DNA of 64,000 nucleotides from positions 1-64,000 of the forward strand of contig CANHRG010000003.1 in assembly GCA_947463785.1 (NCBI GenBank), given 5' to 3'. The notes beneath the pieces were generated by a model that saw only the letters and a program-made list of their open reading frames with translations, made no database searches and had not been told where the DNA came from. Source of the DNA: Sphingobacteriaceae bacterium. GTDB lineage: Bacteria > Bacteroidota > Bacteroidia > Sphingobacteriales > Sphingobacteriaceae. This document shows, piece after piece, positions 1 through 7,749 of this stretch. A program made the position numbers and the translations under genes. Numbering within the stretch: the stretch's first letter is position 1; each line of letters opens with the position of its first letter.

Positions 1-405
1 CCTCTGGTACAGCATCACTAATTAGGGTTTGCCAACTCTTATCACCCCTCCAGTATTGAGCAGTTGTACCTGTAGCAATGCCGGGTTCTTTCCCGTTGAA
101 CGTACCCCAGTCAACCTTACTCAAATAACCGTCGGTTGTTGAATTTGATTGCGAGAGACTTAGTTGTCCACTCGCTGAATTGTAAGTAATTGGTGCCACG
201 GCGGATAGTGCTGCTCTTGAACGGGTGTTTGTAAAATACAAATTGCTACTTCCCTCTGGTACAGCATCACTAATTAGGGTTTGCCAACTCTTATCACCCC
301 TCCAGTATTGAGCAGTTGTACCTGTAGCAATGCCGGGTTCTTTCCCGTTGAACGTACCCCAGTCAACCTTACTCAAATAACCATCGGTACTTGAATTTGA
401 TTGCG
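1..405 (-). repeat. 252-bp in-frame tandem repeat
   Basis: Bases 1-130 are identical to 253-382, and similarity continues to 153/405 with a few changes. The period is 252 bases, exactly 84 codons. The first copy is cut by the window edge, so the true copy number is unknown. Near-identity at the DNA level suggests recent duplication or gene conversion within the gene. Confidence 0.9.
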
Positions 406-919
406 GCATGGCTACAGTAGTTACTCCGGCAACAGTAGTAGCTGTAATTGGCAGGGTTGCAACAACACTTCCAGAATTATCGGTTCCAGGCACCCAAGCC
501 GTTCCATTCCATTTCAATACCTGACCTGAACTTGGCGTTCCACTTAAAGGAAAGTCCTTTAATTGATTGGCATAAATCGCATAAGGTACATAATTCAAAA
601 CCGAGGTACCCAAACTAGTGGAATTGATCTCTACAGTCAAGTTTTTCTGTACACTCCAATTAATACCAGCTAATGAACTAATACTGCCAACATCAATTTT
701 AAATAAACCGAAAGCATTGGTTGTTACCGAATGTGTTTCAGAAAATGAAGTACCCGGTATGGTCAATTTTACCGAAATAGCTTGGTTTGCCATGGGTGTT
801 CCATCGGGTTTACGGGCCACTCCCTGGTAATTTAATTGCTGAGCCTTAGCACTTGCAAACAAAAAAACTGAAGCTAGTAGAACCAGGATAAATCGAAATA
901 GGTGTTTAGGAAATTGCAT
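1..919 (-). CDS. Large repeat surface protein, N-terminal part (runs off left edge)
   Basis: The open frame starts at ATG 919 and stays open to the window edge, about 306 codons, so the C-terminus is missing. A signal peptide (residues 1-26, ending ASAKA-Q) is followed by a domain of about 110 residues with the motif QLNYQGVARKPDGTPMANQ. The same domain type starts the protein at 61228-63744 (QINYQGALRDSKGNPIVNQ), so the two are distant paralogues. From about residue 165 the protein enters tandem 84-residue repeats containing TDGYLSKVDWGTFNGKEPG and SNLYFTNTRSRAAL, a type seen in Bacteroidota fibre-like surface proteins. It lies 16 bases after the small CHU_C gene and probably shares its transcript. 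Likely exported and cell-surface; the exact role, such as adhesion, is inference. Whether it carries its own secretion domain cannot be seen here. Confidence 0.8.
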   Translation of the reverse strand, partial: MQFPKHLFRFILVLLASVFLFASAKAQQLNYQGVARKPDGTPMANQAISVKLTIPGTSFSETHSVTTNAFGLFKIDVGSISSLAGINWSVQKNLTVEINSTSLGTSVLNYVPYAIYANQLKDFPLSGTPSSGQVLKWNGTAWVPGTDNSGSVVATLPITATTVAGVTTVAMPQSNSSTDGYLSKVDWGTFNGKEPGIATGTTAQYWRGDKSWQTLISDAVPEGSSNLYFTNTRSRAALSAVAPITYNSASGQLSLSQSNSTTDGYLSKVDWGTFNGKEPGIATGTTAQYWRGDKSWQTLISDAVPE

Positions 920-935
920 GATCAAAAGCTAAAAA

Positions 936-1442
936 TTATTTGATTATGGTTATGAAACCTCTCTTAACCATAGACTTGTTGTTTTTATTCAATTTAAGCA
1001 CGTAGTAATACGTATCGTTAATGTAGCTGAGTTCTTCAACCGTAGGCTCCCAATCGTTTAGGTAAGGTTTTGCCCTGTAAACCACCCTGCCTATGCGGTC
1101 GTAAACAGTTACCTCGTTATCCGGATATTCAGATAAATTACCAATAAACCAGATATCATTTTCTCCATCACCATTAATGGTAACAATATTATTCGGATAA
1201 ATTGCGAAGTCATCAAGTGGCAAAATACGCAAGGGCTGTAACAAACCATTGGTCAAAATCATGCCTGTAGTTGTCCAACTATCAATTAAAACCATTTCGC
1301 CTAAACTCCATTCATAGGTAGTTCCCGAAAGCGTCTGACTACCACCAGCACTGTTCAAAATGTATGGAGAAACGGTTTGCGCCTTTGTCGCAAAAGACAC
1401 TACTAAAGTGAACAAGAAAAGTAGATTTCTTACTTTAAGCAT
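936..1442 (-). CDS. Small secreted protein with CHU_C (type IX type-B) C-terminal domain
   Basis: 168 residues. A signal peptide (MLKVRNLLFLF...TKA-Q) precedes about 55 residues containing W-S-L-G-E and TNGLLQPL, a motif common before C-terminal sorting domains in Bacteroidota. The last ~90 residues match the gliding-motility-associated C-terminal (CHU_C) pattern: N-GDGENDIW, an EVTVYDRIGRVVY strand, then DTYYYVLKL and a final strand ending FITIIK. In this family the domain targets proteins to the type IX translocon together with a PorP/SprF partner. There is almost nothing else in the protein: it is a signal, a linker and a sorting domain. It sits between a PorP/SprF gene (1564) and the large repeat protein (919), all on the minus strand. 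A paralogue is at 60668-61219. Confidence 0.82.
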   Translation of the reverse strand: MLKVRNLLFLFTLVVSFATKAQTVSPYILNSAGGSQTLSGTTYEWSLGEMVLIDSWTTTGMILTNGLLQPLRILPLDDFAIYPNNIVTINGDGENDIWFIGNLSEYPDNEVTVYDRIGRVVYRAKPYLNDWEPTVEELSYINDTYYYVLKLNKNNKSMVKRGFITIIK

Positions 1443-1563
1443 ACGATAGCCTGCATCAAGAAATTAAATCCTAATGCAGTTTATACAAGTTTAAACAATA
1501 AATCGCTTAATCAGGATACTCTAAGTGCCAAAACGTATAAATTAACCCAGGATAAGCTAATGC

Positions 1564-2457
1564 CTAGTAATATTCGGGTTTATTCAAATCGAAATGCAAA
1601 CCGATTTCAAATGCACCATTGGCATAATTTCTAATGGCAGTGGTAGCTGTATTGTAAACCCCTAGCAGCTGCACAGACCTACTTACTTGGTAATTAAGCC
1701 CCAATGAAAAACTACGATAACTATGATATACACCCATGAAAGCCAACTGGCGGTTTAGCGGTTTTACTTGAAGGCCAATATCAAACAAATCTTTATAGTT
1801 TCTGACTCCACGGTAAACCAGTTTAGGCCGATACTGCCACTCTCTAGATTCAATAGCATAACTCATTGCTGCATAAAAAGTGGCATAATCTGCAGAGTTC
1901 TGATTTTCAACCATAGTTTGCCTATTCAGGTTGATTAAGGAGGCCTCTATGGAAAGCTTTTCACTTGTGAATGCGATTCCAAAATCGCCATTCATAATCA
2001 CATCACGATTATTGTAGGTAAATAGAATAGGATCCGTAGCTGAACCCACCGCAGCAGTACTATTTAAATTTTCGTTCTGAAGTCCAAAAGAAAGACCAAA
2101 ATGAAGCCTTGAATTATCGTAATTTAACGGCATGTGGTAGGCATAGCTAATCACTGCTTTTGACCGGCTCAATAGCCCGGCAACATCTTGGTAATAATTA
2201 AGCCCCAAACCCACCTTATTAATTCCGTAATCTAGCGTAAAGCTGGTATTCAGGGGTTTCCCCGCCAGCGCTGTTAATTGGCTACGACTGGCCGCATTGA
2301 AGTGAATTCCAGAAGTCGCTCCTGCTAAGGCTGGACTCGCCAGGTACAAATTTTGGAAGTATTGCGCAGCAAGAGGATTAAGTTGCGCCTGAGCAAAATT
2401 GAGGCACAACAAACTAATTACCGCAAAAAGACTAATACCCCTTATTCTTTGATTCAT
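1564..2457 (-). CDS. PorP/SprF-family type IX secretion outer-membrane protein
   Basis: About 297 residues from ATG 2457, chosen because it opens directly into a signal peptide (MNQRIRGISLFAVIS...AQA-Q); the frame extends upstream to 2544 without signal-like sequence. The mature start, QLNPLAAQYFQNLYLASPALAG, is the PorP/SprF signature (Q-x-NP-A-x-x-Y-x-N...NPA-AG). The remainder is alternating strands typical of an outer-membrane beta-barrel (YGINKVGLGLNYYQD, LHFGLSFGLQNENL) and ends on a strand, FEIGLHFDLNKPEYY. PorP/SprF proteins dock type-B substrates at the type IX machinery; SprF with SprB is the known case. Here the two genes downstream encode a CHU_C mini-protein and a repeat protein, the expected clients. 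Confidence 0.82.
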   Translation of the reverse strand: MNQRIRGISLFAVISLLCLNFAQAQLNPLAAQYFQNLYLASPALAGATSGIHFNAASRSQLTALAGKPLNTSFTLDYGINKVGLGLNYYQDVAGLLSRSKAVISYAYHMPLNYDNSRLHFGLSFGLQNENLNSTAAVGSATDPILFTYNNRDVIMNGDFGIAFTSEKLSIEASLINLNRQTMVENQNSADYATFYAAMSYAIESREWQYRPKLVYRGVRNYKDLFDIGLQVKPLNRQLAFMGVYHSYRSFSLGLNYQVSRSVQLLGVYNTATTAIRNYANGAFEIGLHFDLNKPEYY

Positions 2458-2681
2458 TTGGTGTAACGACATTGACTTTGACAGCATGTCGTTCAGTTTA
2501 GAAGTAAAATTAAAGATAAAAAAGCGACGATAAAAACGGGGCATCTTTACCTTGGCAAAGGCGATGATTTATTCCTAATTTAAAGGGCAATTAATCCAAT
2601 TGTTAAACCGACTCTTCAAGGATGATGTTGTTTAAAAAGATGATAAATATGGCTTAGAAGCTCTCCCAAACGCCTTAAAAC

Positions 2682-2708
2682 AAAAAAACCCCAACTTTCG
2701 TTGAGGTT
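2682..2708 (-). terminator. Rho-independent terminator after the tRNA
   Basis: Read on the minus strand, an 8-bp stem ACCTCAAC/GTTGGGGT (one G-U pair) closes a GAAA loop and is followed by seven T. It lies directly downstream of the minus-strand tRNA and ends its transcript. Confidence 0.8.
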
Positions 2709-2713
2709 TCTGT

Positions 2714-2790
2714 TGGTGCGCCCACCTGGGCTCGAACCAGGGACCAAAAGATTATGAGTCTTCTACTCTAACCGACTGAGCTATAGGCGC
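2714..2790 (-). tRNA. tRNA with CAT anticodon (Met, elongator type; Ile2 possible)
   Basis: A 77-base cloverleaf can be folded by eye on the minus strand: acceptor GCGCCTA/TGGGCGC, discriminator A and an encoded CCA. The anticodon stem GAAGA/TCTTT closes the loop CTCATAA, and the T arm is CCTGG-TTCGAGC-CCAGG. The anticodon is CAT. It could be elongator tRNA-Met or the tRNA-Ile2 that TilS modifies to lysidine; the loop is shared by both. The acceptor stem is fully paired, so an initiator tRNA is unlikely. Confidence 0.93.
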
Positions 2791-2846
2791 TGCTAAAAAC
2801 GAGGTTTTTGCACTGCAATTTTACATATTTGCAGGCAGAATTTAAA

Positions 2847-3494
2847 ATGAAAATCATGCAGGGCATCAAAAACATCATTTTCGATTACGGAAATGTCATC
2901 TTTAAAATCGATTTCAAAATAGCGCAGCAAAGCTTTGTCGATTTAGGAATTAAGAATGTACAAGCGTTCTTCTCTCACAGCGGACACCACCCCATGTTCA
3001 ACGAATTTGAAAAAGGTAACATCAGTCCTGCCGAGTTTCGTGACGGCATCCGAAAAGTGGCTAATCATCCTGATTTGAGCGATCAAGACATCGATCGAGC
3101 TTGGAACAGCTTGCTAATTGGTGTACCTGCCGGTAATCATGACGTATTGCTTAAGGCCAAATCACAGTACCGAACCTTTTTGTTGAGCAACAATAACCAA
3201 ATCCATTACGACTGGATTATGGACTATTTAAAACGTGAACATCAAATCAACTCCAACGCTATTTTCTTCGAAAAAGATTATTATTCTCATTTACTAGGCA
3301 TGCGAAAACCGGATCGGGAGATATTTGATTACGTAATTGATACTCATCAGCTCAATGTTGCTGAAACCTTGTTCATTGACGACAGTCCGCAGCACCTAAA
3401 AACAGGTGCCGAATTGGGCTTGAACACGCATTTATTGACATCCGACACCACGCTGCCCGAATTCCTATACCAATCGGGTATTTTATCAATCTAA
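2847..3494 (+). CDS. HAD-superfamily phosphatase (YihX-like)
   Basis: About 215 residues from ATG 2847; ATG 2856 is equally possible, and an upstream TTG at 2808 is less likely because it lies close to the tRNA. All four haloacid-dehalogenase motifs are visible: FDYGNVIFKIDF (nucleophile Asp, motif I), LLSNNNQIHYDW (motif II), the Lys in GMRKPDREIFDYV (motif III) and TLFIDDSPQHLKTGAELG (motif IV, the paired Asp). The D-Y-G-N-V form of motif I is typical of the YihX/HAD-IA group, which dephosphorylates small sugar phosphates such as glucose 1-phosphate; the real substrate is unknown. A small helical cap sits between motifs I and II. Cytoplasmic. The DUF962 gene follows after 17 bases. Confidence 0.85.
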   Translation: MKIMQGIKNIIFDYGNVIFKIDFKIAQQSFVDLGIKNVQAFFSHSGHHPMFNEFEKGNISPAEFRDGIRKVANHPDLSDQDIDRAWNSLLIGVPAGNHDVLLKAKSQYRTFLLSNNNQIHYDWIMDYLKREHQINSNAIFFEKDYYSHLLGMRKPDREIFDYVIDTHQLNVAETLFIDDSPQHLKTGAELGLNTHLLTSDTTLPEFLYQSGILSI

Positions 3495-3511
3495 GTTCTT
3501 ATTTTAGAATT

Positions 3512-3826
3512 ATGGAAGAAAAACAATTTCAATCGCTAAAAGAGTTTTACCCTTTTTACCTCACCGAACACAGTCATCCAACCAGCAGGATTTTGCATTT
3601 TATTGGAACGGCAATCGTTCTTTTATTGATACCCGCTTCACTCCTATTTCATAACTTCAAGTTATTACTTTTGATACCTTTTGTAGGTTATGGGTTTGCC
3701 TGGGTTGGACATTTTTTCTTCGAGAAAAACAAACCGGCAACATTTAAGTATCCTGGCTACAGCCTGGCTAGCGATTTTCTTTTATTTTTCGATTTACTAA
3801 GCGGAAAACAGAAATTTAAGCCTTAG
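3512..3826 (+). CDS. DUF962 / Mpo1-like membrane protein
   Basis: 104 residues with two predicted membrane spans (roughly 33-47 and 51-69). The family's conserved histidines are present: [19 protein letters not shown] (His20, His22, His29) and [15 protein letters not shown] (His67). The yeast relative Mpo1 is an iron-dependent dioxygenase acting on 2-hydroxy fatty acids, and the His residues are the likely metal ligands. The reaction in bacteria is not established, so function is by family only. It probably shares a transcript with the HAD gene. Its last 11 bases overlap the convergent MFS gene. Confidence 0.85.
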   Translation: MEEKQFQSLKEFYPFYLTEHSHPTSRILHFIGTAIVLLLIPASLLFHNFKLLLLIPFVGYGFAWVGHFFFEKNKPATFKYPGYSLASDFLLFFDLLSGKQKFKP

Positions 3827-5030
3827 CGTGTATAGAGCGATAAGCCCAAATACTGCTAAACAGAAATAAGATTGACCCCACCAGAAAGGGTGCTCCCGGA
3901 AATTCTAAAATGGCTTCTTTGCCACTAAAATTGGCGAAAAGATGAGTCATGAATAATGGACCAACAATAGACGTGAGACTCATCATACTAGTCAGCGTAC
4001 CCTGAAGCTCACCCTGCTCATCATCTGGTACATGGGTAGAAATGATCCCTTGCAAAGCGGGTCCGGCTATACCACCCAAAGAATATGGAATCATAAAGGC
4101 AAACATCATCCAGCTTTCTGTCGCGAAAGTAAATAAGAGATAACCCAGACTATACAAAGCCAGTCCGATATACAAACTTTTCTCTTGCCCGAGTTTAGGA
4201 ATTACAATTCGGATCAAGCCACCCTGAACCAAGGCCACCATTAAGCCGATAAAACCTAAAGAATAACCAACCAGAGTTTCATTCCAGCCGAATTTATACA
4301 TGTTGTAATAGGTCCACACACTTTGAATGGCATGTCCGGCAAGGTAAACCAAAATCAACGACCCCACTAAACCTAAAACTTGAGGATACCGTCTTAATCG
4401 GATTACGGATTGAATGGGATTCGCATTTTTCCACTCAAACGCCCTGCGTTTAGATTTTGGCAATGACTCAGGCAATATAAAATAGCCGTACAGGAAATTC
4501 AGTAACGAAAGCGCCGCAGCGGCGATAAATGGAATTCTTGAACCGTATTGCCCCAAAAAACCTCCCAAAACCGGACCAATAATAAATCCAATTCCAAATG
4601 CTGCTCCTACCATTCCAAAGTTTTGCGCCCGCTTCTCAGGTGCCGAAATATCGGCGATATAGGCTGTAGCGGTGGTGAAACTGGCACCGGCAATGCCAGC
4701 AATCAATCTACCCACAAACAACCAAAAAATATTCGGCGCAAAAGCCAAGAACAAATAATCGATACCCAAACCAAATAAGGAGATCAATAAAACGGGCCTA
4801 CGGCCATACCTATCGCTTAAATTGCCCAAAATTGGCGCACAAACAAACTGCATAATGGCATAGGTAAACGTTAGCCATCCACCATATTCAGATGCAATAC
4901 TCAGGCCCTCACCGGTTAGCTCGGTAATTAGTTTAGGCACCACCGGAATAATGATTCCCAAGCCGGTGATATCAATTAAAAGGGTTAAGAAAATAAAACT
5001 AATAGCACTTTTTGAAGTTTTGGCCTGCAT
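3816..5030 (-). CDS. MFS transporter, TetA-like drug/proton antiporter group
   Basis: 404 residues with about twelve membrane spans and no signal peptide. TetA-group features: an N-terminal helix ending [19 protein letters not shown], the loop 2-3 motif [16 protein letters not shown] (MFS motif A), [21 protein letters not shown] around helices 4-5, and a second-half [12 protein letters not shown] loop. These resemble bacterial tetracycline/multidrug exporters, but many such genes are chromosomal with unknown substrates, so resistance is not claimed. The proline dehydrogenase gene ends only 4 bases upstream, so the two are probably co-transcribed from the promoter at 6245-6274. Confidence 0.85.
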   Translation of the reverse strand: MQAKTSKSAISFIFLTLLIDITGLGIIIPVVPKLITELTGEGLSIASEYGGWLTFTYAIMQFVCAPILGNLSDRYGRRPVLLISLFGLGIDYLFLAFAPNIFWLFVGRLIAGIAGASFTTATAYIADISAPEKRAQNFGMVGAAFGIGFIIGPVLGGFLGQYGSRIPFIAAAALSLLNFLYGYFILPESLPKSKRRAFEWKNANPIQSVIRLRRYPQVLGLVGSLILVYLAGHAIQSVWTYYNMYKFGWNETLVGYSLGFIGLMVALVQGGLIRIVIPKLGQEKSLYIGLALYSLGYLLFTFATESWMMFAFMIPYSLGGIAGPALQGIISTHVPDDEQGELQGTLTSMMSLTSIVGPLFMTHLFANFSGKEAILEFPGAPFLVGSILFLFSSIWAYRSIHAKA

Positions 5031-5034
5031 GAAT

Positions 5035-6240
5035 TTAGCGCCCTCTACGCTGCTTTTCTTTTAAAATTAGGGTTAGTTCGCGGCCCATCTGTCCGGCGAT
5101 AGATGTATTTTCCTGAGCTCTCCGAAACAAATAAGGCAATACTGCTTTAACGGGACCATAAGGAACATATTTTGCCACATTGTATCCGGCGTTGGCTAAA
5201 TTGAAACTTAAGTTATCACTCATGCCCAGCAATTGAGAGAAAAATACATGTTTATGTTGATGCTCAACACCTTGCTGGTCTAAAAGCTCGGCCAGAATAC
5301 GGCACGATTGCTCATTATGCGTACCTGCCACAAAACCCACGTGTTCAATATGTTGCATACAATATGCTACTGCGGCATCGTAATCACGATCTGTACTTGT
5401 TTTATCCGGCTGAATCGGTGATGGATAACCCAGATCAGCAGCACGTTTGCGCTCCTTTTCCATGTAAGCACCCCTTACCAGCTTTGCCCCTAAAATAAAT
5501 CCTTCTTTTTTTGCTACCGCGATGTCCTTCTGTAAATCGGCCAGCTTATCATGACGATACAATTGGTAAGTATTGTAAACCAATAATTGCTTTCGGTTGT
5601 ACAAGCGCATCATTTCCAATGCCAATTCATCAATCGTATCCTGAATCCAACTCTCTTCCGCATCAATCATAACCGGAACCTGCAGCTCAGCCGCACGACT
5701 ACAAATACGTTTCACACGCTCTTTAACTCGCTCAAATTCTTGTTTTTCTTCGAAACTGAGTTCTTGCTTAGCGTCCAATTGGGCTAACAAGGCAAAACGG
5801 GCAACTCCAGTCAGCTTAAAAACTGTTAACGGAATACGTTGATCGCCTTTTGCACGTTCAATGGTACGAATAATCTCCTGGCAAGTCTCTTCAAACACCA
5901 ATTCTTCTTCTTCACCCTCCACAGAATAATCCAAAATGGTACCTACTTTACCGCTGGCTAACTGAGCAATGGTAGGTTCTGAATCTGCAATGGTTTCGCC
6001 ACCGCAGAAATGCTTGAAAATGGTCGCTTTAATTAATCCAGTAATCGGCAAGCCAATTTTTATTGCAAAATTGGTCAAGGGTGGGCCTATTTTGGTCAGA
6101 ACATTGATATTGATGATTTTAAATAGCCAATAGGCCCGATTTAAATCCTTATCAGTCTTGTTCTTAAAAGCTATTTCGGTATTATCAAAAGATAAAATTT
6201 CGCCTTTCGGCGGATGATTTTCCTGGTTAGCAGCTTGCAT
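5035..6240 (-). CDS. Proline dehydrogenase (FAD-dependent)
   Basis: 401 residues, a full-length single-domain proline dehydrogenase rather than the bifunctional PutA. It oxidises L-proline to pyrroline-5-carboxylate, passing electrons via FAD to the quinone pool. Conserved barrel elements are visible: [28 protein letters not shown] (the R-G-A-Y FAD/substrate motif), [12 protein letters not shown], and a C-terminal [21 protein letters not shown] whose paired Arg (R-R-A-x-E-N) bind the substrate carboxylate. The P5C dehydrogenase that completes the pathway is not in this window. Start ATG 6240 is four bases after a strong promoter element, so the mRNA leader must be extremely short. Confidence 0.93.
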   Translation of the reverse strand: MQAANQENHPPKGEILSFDNTEIAFKNKTDKDLNRAYWLFKIININVLTKIGPPLTNFAIKIGLPITGLIKATIFKHFCGGETIADSEPTIAQLASGKVGTILDYSVEGEEEELVFEETCQEIIRTIERAKGDQRIPLTVFKLTGVARFALLAQLDAKQELSFEEKQEFERVKERVKRICSRAAELQVPVMIDAEESWIQDTIDELALEMMRLYNRKQLLVYNTYQLYRHDKLADLQKDIAVAKKEGFILGAKLVRGAYMEKERKRAADLGYPSPIQPDKTSTDRDYDAAVAYCMQHIEHVGFVAGTHNEQSCRILAELLDQQGVEHQHKHVFFSQLLGMSDNLSFNLANAGYNVAKYVPYGPVKAVLPYLFRRAQENTSIAGQMGRELTLILKEKQRRGR

Positions 6241-6244
6241 CCTG

Positions 6245-6274
6245 CAAAGTTAAAAATCTGGTCAAATACACCAA
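6245..6274 (-). promoter_or_regulatory. Bacteroidota sigma-A promoter of proline dehydrogenase
   Basis: On the minus strand TTG (6274-6272) is separated by 19 bases from TAACTTTG (6252-6245), matching the Bacteroidota consensus TTG / TAnnTTTG. The ATG begins four bases later, implying a leaderless or near-leaderless message. Confidence 0.7.
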
Positions 6275-6312
6275 CATTTAATAATGTATTCGCGATTTTA
6301 TACCTTTAGGGC

Positions 6313-6519
6313 ATGATCAAATTCAAGTTAGAAGGCGAATTTATTCCGCTCATCCAATTGCTTAAAGCCACTAATCTGGTACAAACCGGAGGAGAAGCCC
6401 AAATTGTGGTAAGTCAGGGAGATGTACGTTACAACGGAGAAATTGATTACCGTAAGCGCCTAAAGGTAAAGAAAGGCGATAAAGTTGAATTCAATGGGGA
6501 AGAAATTTGGGTAGTATGA
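6313..6519 (+). CDS. S4-domain RNA-binding protein (YbcJ/YaaA type)
   Basis: 68 residues, essentially one S4 RNA-binding fold. The typical pattern is seen in FIPLIQLLKATNLVQTGGEAQIVVSQGDVRYNGE, followed by the basic RKRLKVKKGDKVEFNGEEIWV. The order of helix, G-G-x-A, V-x-x-G-x-V-x-x-N-G and K-x-x-K-G-D-x-V is that of the small free-standing S4 proteins. The RNA target is unknown. Its stop codon overlaps the aroB start as ATGA (6516-6519), so aroB is probably translated by coupling. Confidence 0.87.
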   Translation: MIKFKLEGEFIPLIQLLKATNLVQTGGEAQIVVSQGDVRYNGEIDYRKRLKVKKGDKVEFNGEEIWVV

Positions 6520-7580
6520 GTAAAACCTTAAACAGTACCGGATACACCATTTATTTTGAAAATAGCCTGAAAGAATTAGGGGAATTTCTTCAAAAAAACA
6601 GCTATTCCAAGATCTTTTTCCTGGTCGACAGAAATACAGCAACACATTGCCTACCTCTTTTACAACAGGAATTACCCGAACTTACGGCCTTCGATATCAT
6701 CGAAATTGAACCCGGAGAGGAAAACAAGAACATCGATTTCTGTATCGGGATATGGAACATGTTGCTCGATTTCGGTGCCGATCGCAGTAGTTTGCTCATT
6801 AACTTAGGCGGAGGAGTGGTTTGCGACATGGGGGGATTCGCAGCTTCTACGTTTAAACGCGGCATTGACTTTATACAGATTCCAACTACCCTCCTGGCAC
6901 AAGTTGATGCTTCTGTAGGTGGCAAAACCGGAATAGATTTAAATCACATCAAAAATTGCATCGGCACGTTCAACCAGCCCAAAGCAGTTTTTATTGAGCC
7001 AAGATTCTTAACAACACTTGATGAACGTCAACTTTATTCCGGCTTTGCCGAGATGCTCAAACACGGATTGATAGCCGATGCAGCCTACTTTGAAGAACTA
7101 ACAAAGCTTAATCCTCATCAAATCGATAGCGCTCATATTTACCGTTCTGTTAAACTTAAAAACGAGATCGTAAGAGCAGATCCTAGGGAACAAAACCTTC
7201 GTAAAACGCTCAACTTTGGACATACCATCGGTCATGCAGTAGAGAGTGTTTTTCTAGAAACTGACAAACCACTTTTGCATGGCGAAGCTTTGGCAATAGG
7301 CATGATTTGCGAAGCGTATTTGTCTCATCGTATTAACCAATTATCGACCTCAGAATTAGAAAAAATTTGCTTTAAATTAACTAGTTTAAAAAATTTACAG
7401 TCAATTAGTTATAATATTTATACTAAACTAATTGATTATATGAAAAATGATAAAAAAAACCAATCCGGAAAAATCGGTTTTGCCTTGTTAAATCGTATCG
7501 GATCGTGTCAATACGATCAATATATTGAACCTAAATTGATTGTCGAGAGTCTGGATTTTTATCAGAAAAGATTTGCATAA
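6516..7580 (+). CDS. aroB: 3-dehydroquinate synthase
   Basis: 354 residues from ATG 6516; an in-frame TTG at 6507 would lengthen it inside the S4 gene and is unlikely. It converts DAHP to 3-dehydroquinate, the second step of the shikimate pathway, using NAD and a divalent metal. Diagnostic segments: LINLGGGVVCDMGGFAASTFKRG, IQIPTTLLAQVDASVGGKTGID, GFAEMLKHGLIAD, and LNFGHTIGHAVE with LLHGEALAIGM, which supply the metal-binding Glu and His residues. The region 7370-7450 is markedly A+T-rich. Its last bases carry the -33 element of the promoter for the following pheA operon, so aroB lies upstream of the attenuator and is not subject to it. Confidence 0.95.
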   Translation: MSKTLNSTGYTIYFENSLKELGEFLQKNSYSKIFFLVDRNTATHCLPLLQQELPELTAFDIIEIEPGEENKNIDFCIGIWNMLLDFGADRSSLLINLGGGVVCDMGGFAASTFKRGIDFIQIPTTLLAQVDASVGGKTGIDLNHIKNCIGTFNQPKAVFIEPRFLTTLDERQLYSGFAEMLKHGLIADAAYFEELTKLNPHQIDSAHIYRSVKLKNEIVRADPREQNLRKTLNFGHTIGHAVESVFLETDKPLLHGEALAIGMICEAYLSHRINQLSTSELEKICFKLTSLKNLQSISYNIYTKLIDYMKNDKKNQSGKIGFALLNRIGSCQYDQYIEPKLIVESLDFYQKRFA

Positions 7581-7602
7581 TTCATGGAAGTGTGTAGCTT
7601 TG
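7573..7602 (+). promoter_or_regulatory. Promoter of the pheA-aroC operon
   Basis: TTG (7573-7575, inside the last codons of aroB) and TAGCTTTG (7595-7602) are 19 bases apart, the same spacing as the proline dehydrogenase promoter. Transcription would start near 7608-7612, immediately before the leader-peptide ATG. Confidence 0.7.
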
Positions 7603-7612
7603 AGAAACAGAG

Positions 7613-7675
7613 ATGAACAAAATTTATACATATCAATTCAGCTACTTTTACTTTAGCAGTAAGAGCCGGGACTGA
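7613..7675 (+). CDS. Phe/Tyr-rich leader peptide of the pheA operon
   Basis: A 20-codon open frame, MNKIYTYQFSYFYFSSKSRD, ends at TGA 7673. Seven of its residues 5-14 are aromatic: Tyr 5, 7, 11, 13 and Phe 9, 12, 14. Tyr-Phe-Tyr-Phe are consecutive codons at 7643-7654. This is the pattern of leader peptides that sense charged tRNA-Phe/tRNA-Tyr (as E. coli PheL does for Phe). It stands between a good promoter and a terminator hairpin just ahead of pheA. Codons 18-20 (AGC CGG GAC) are themselves part of the antiterminator sequence. A protein product of lasting function is not expected. Confidence 0.85.
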   Translation: MNKIYTYQFSYFYFSSKSRD

Positions 7676-7741
7676 TTTGTATTCATCATAATTGATAGTT
7701 GAAATTCAAAGTCCCGGTTAAACAGCCGGGACTTTTTTTTT
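7664..7741 (+). promoter_or_regulatory. Transcription attenuator (terminator/antiterminator) before pheA
   Basis: AGCCGGGACT occurs twice, at 7664-7673 and 7724-7733. Either copy can pair with AGTCCCGG at 7710-7717. Pairing with the second copy gives a 7-bp GC-rich hairpin (GTCCCGG/CCGGGAC, loop of eight, A-U extension) followed by nine T at 7733-7741: an intrinsic terminator. Pairing with the first copy gives an antiterminator. A ribosome that finishes the leader peptide covers 7664-7675 and blocks the antiterminator. One stalled at the Tyr/Phe codons leaves it free. So Phe/Tyr shortage should allow read-through into pheA. The base pairing is seen directly; the regulatory logic is inferred from classical attenuation. 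Confidence 0.85.
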
Positions 7742-7749
7742 AGGCATAC

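Noticed and set aside
3816-5030. Calling the TetA-like MFS gene a tetracycline resistance determinant
   Set aside because: Only family-level motifs are seen; it lies in a housekeeping context with proline dehydrogenase and shows no mobile element nearby.
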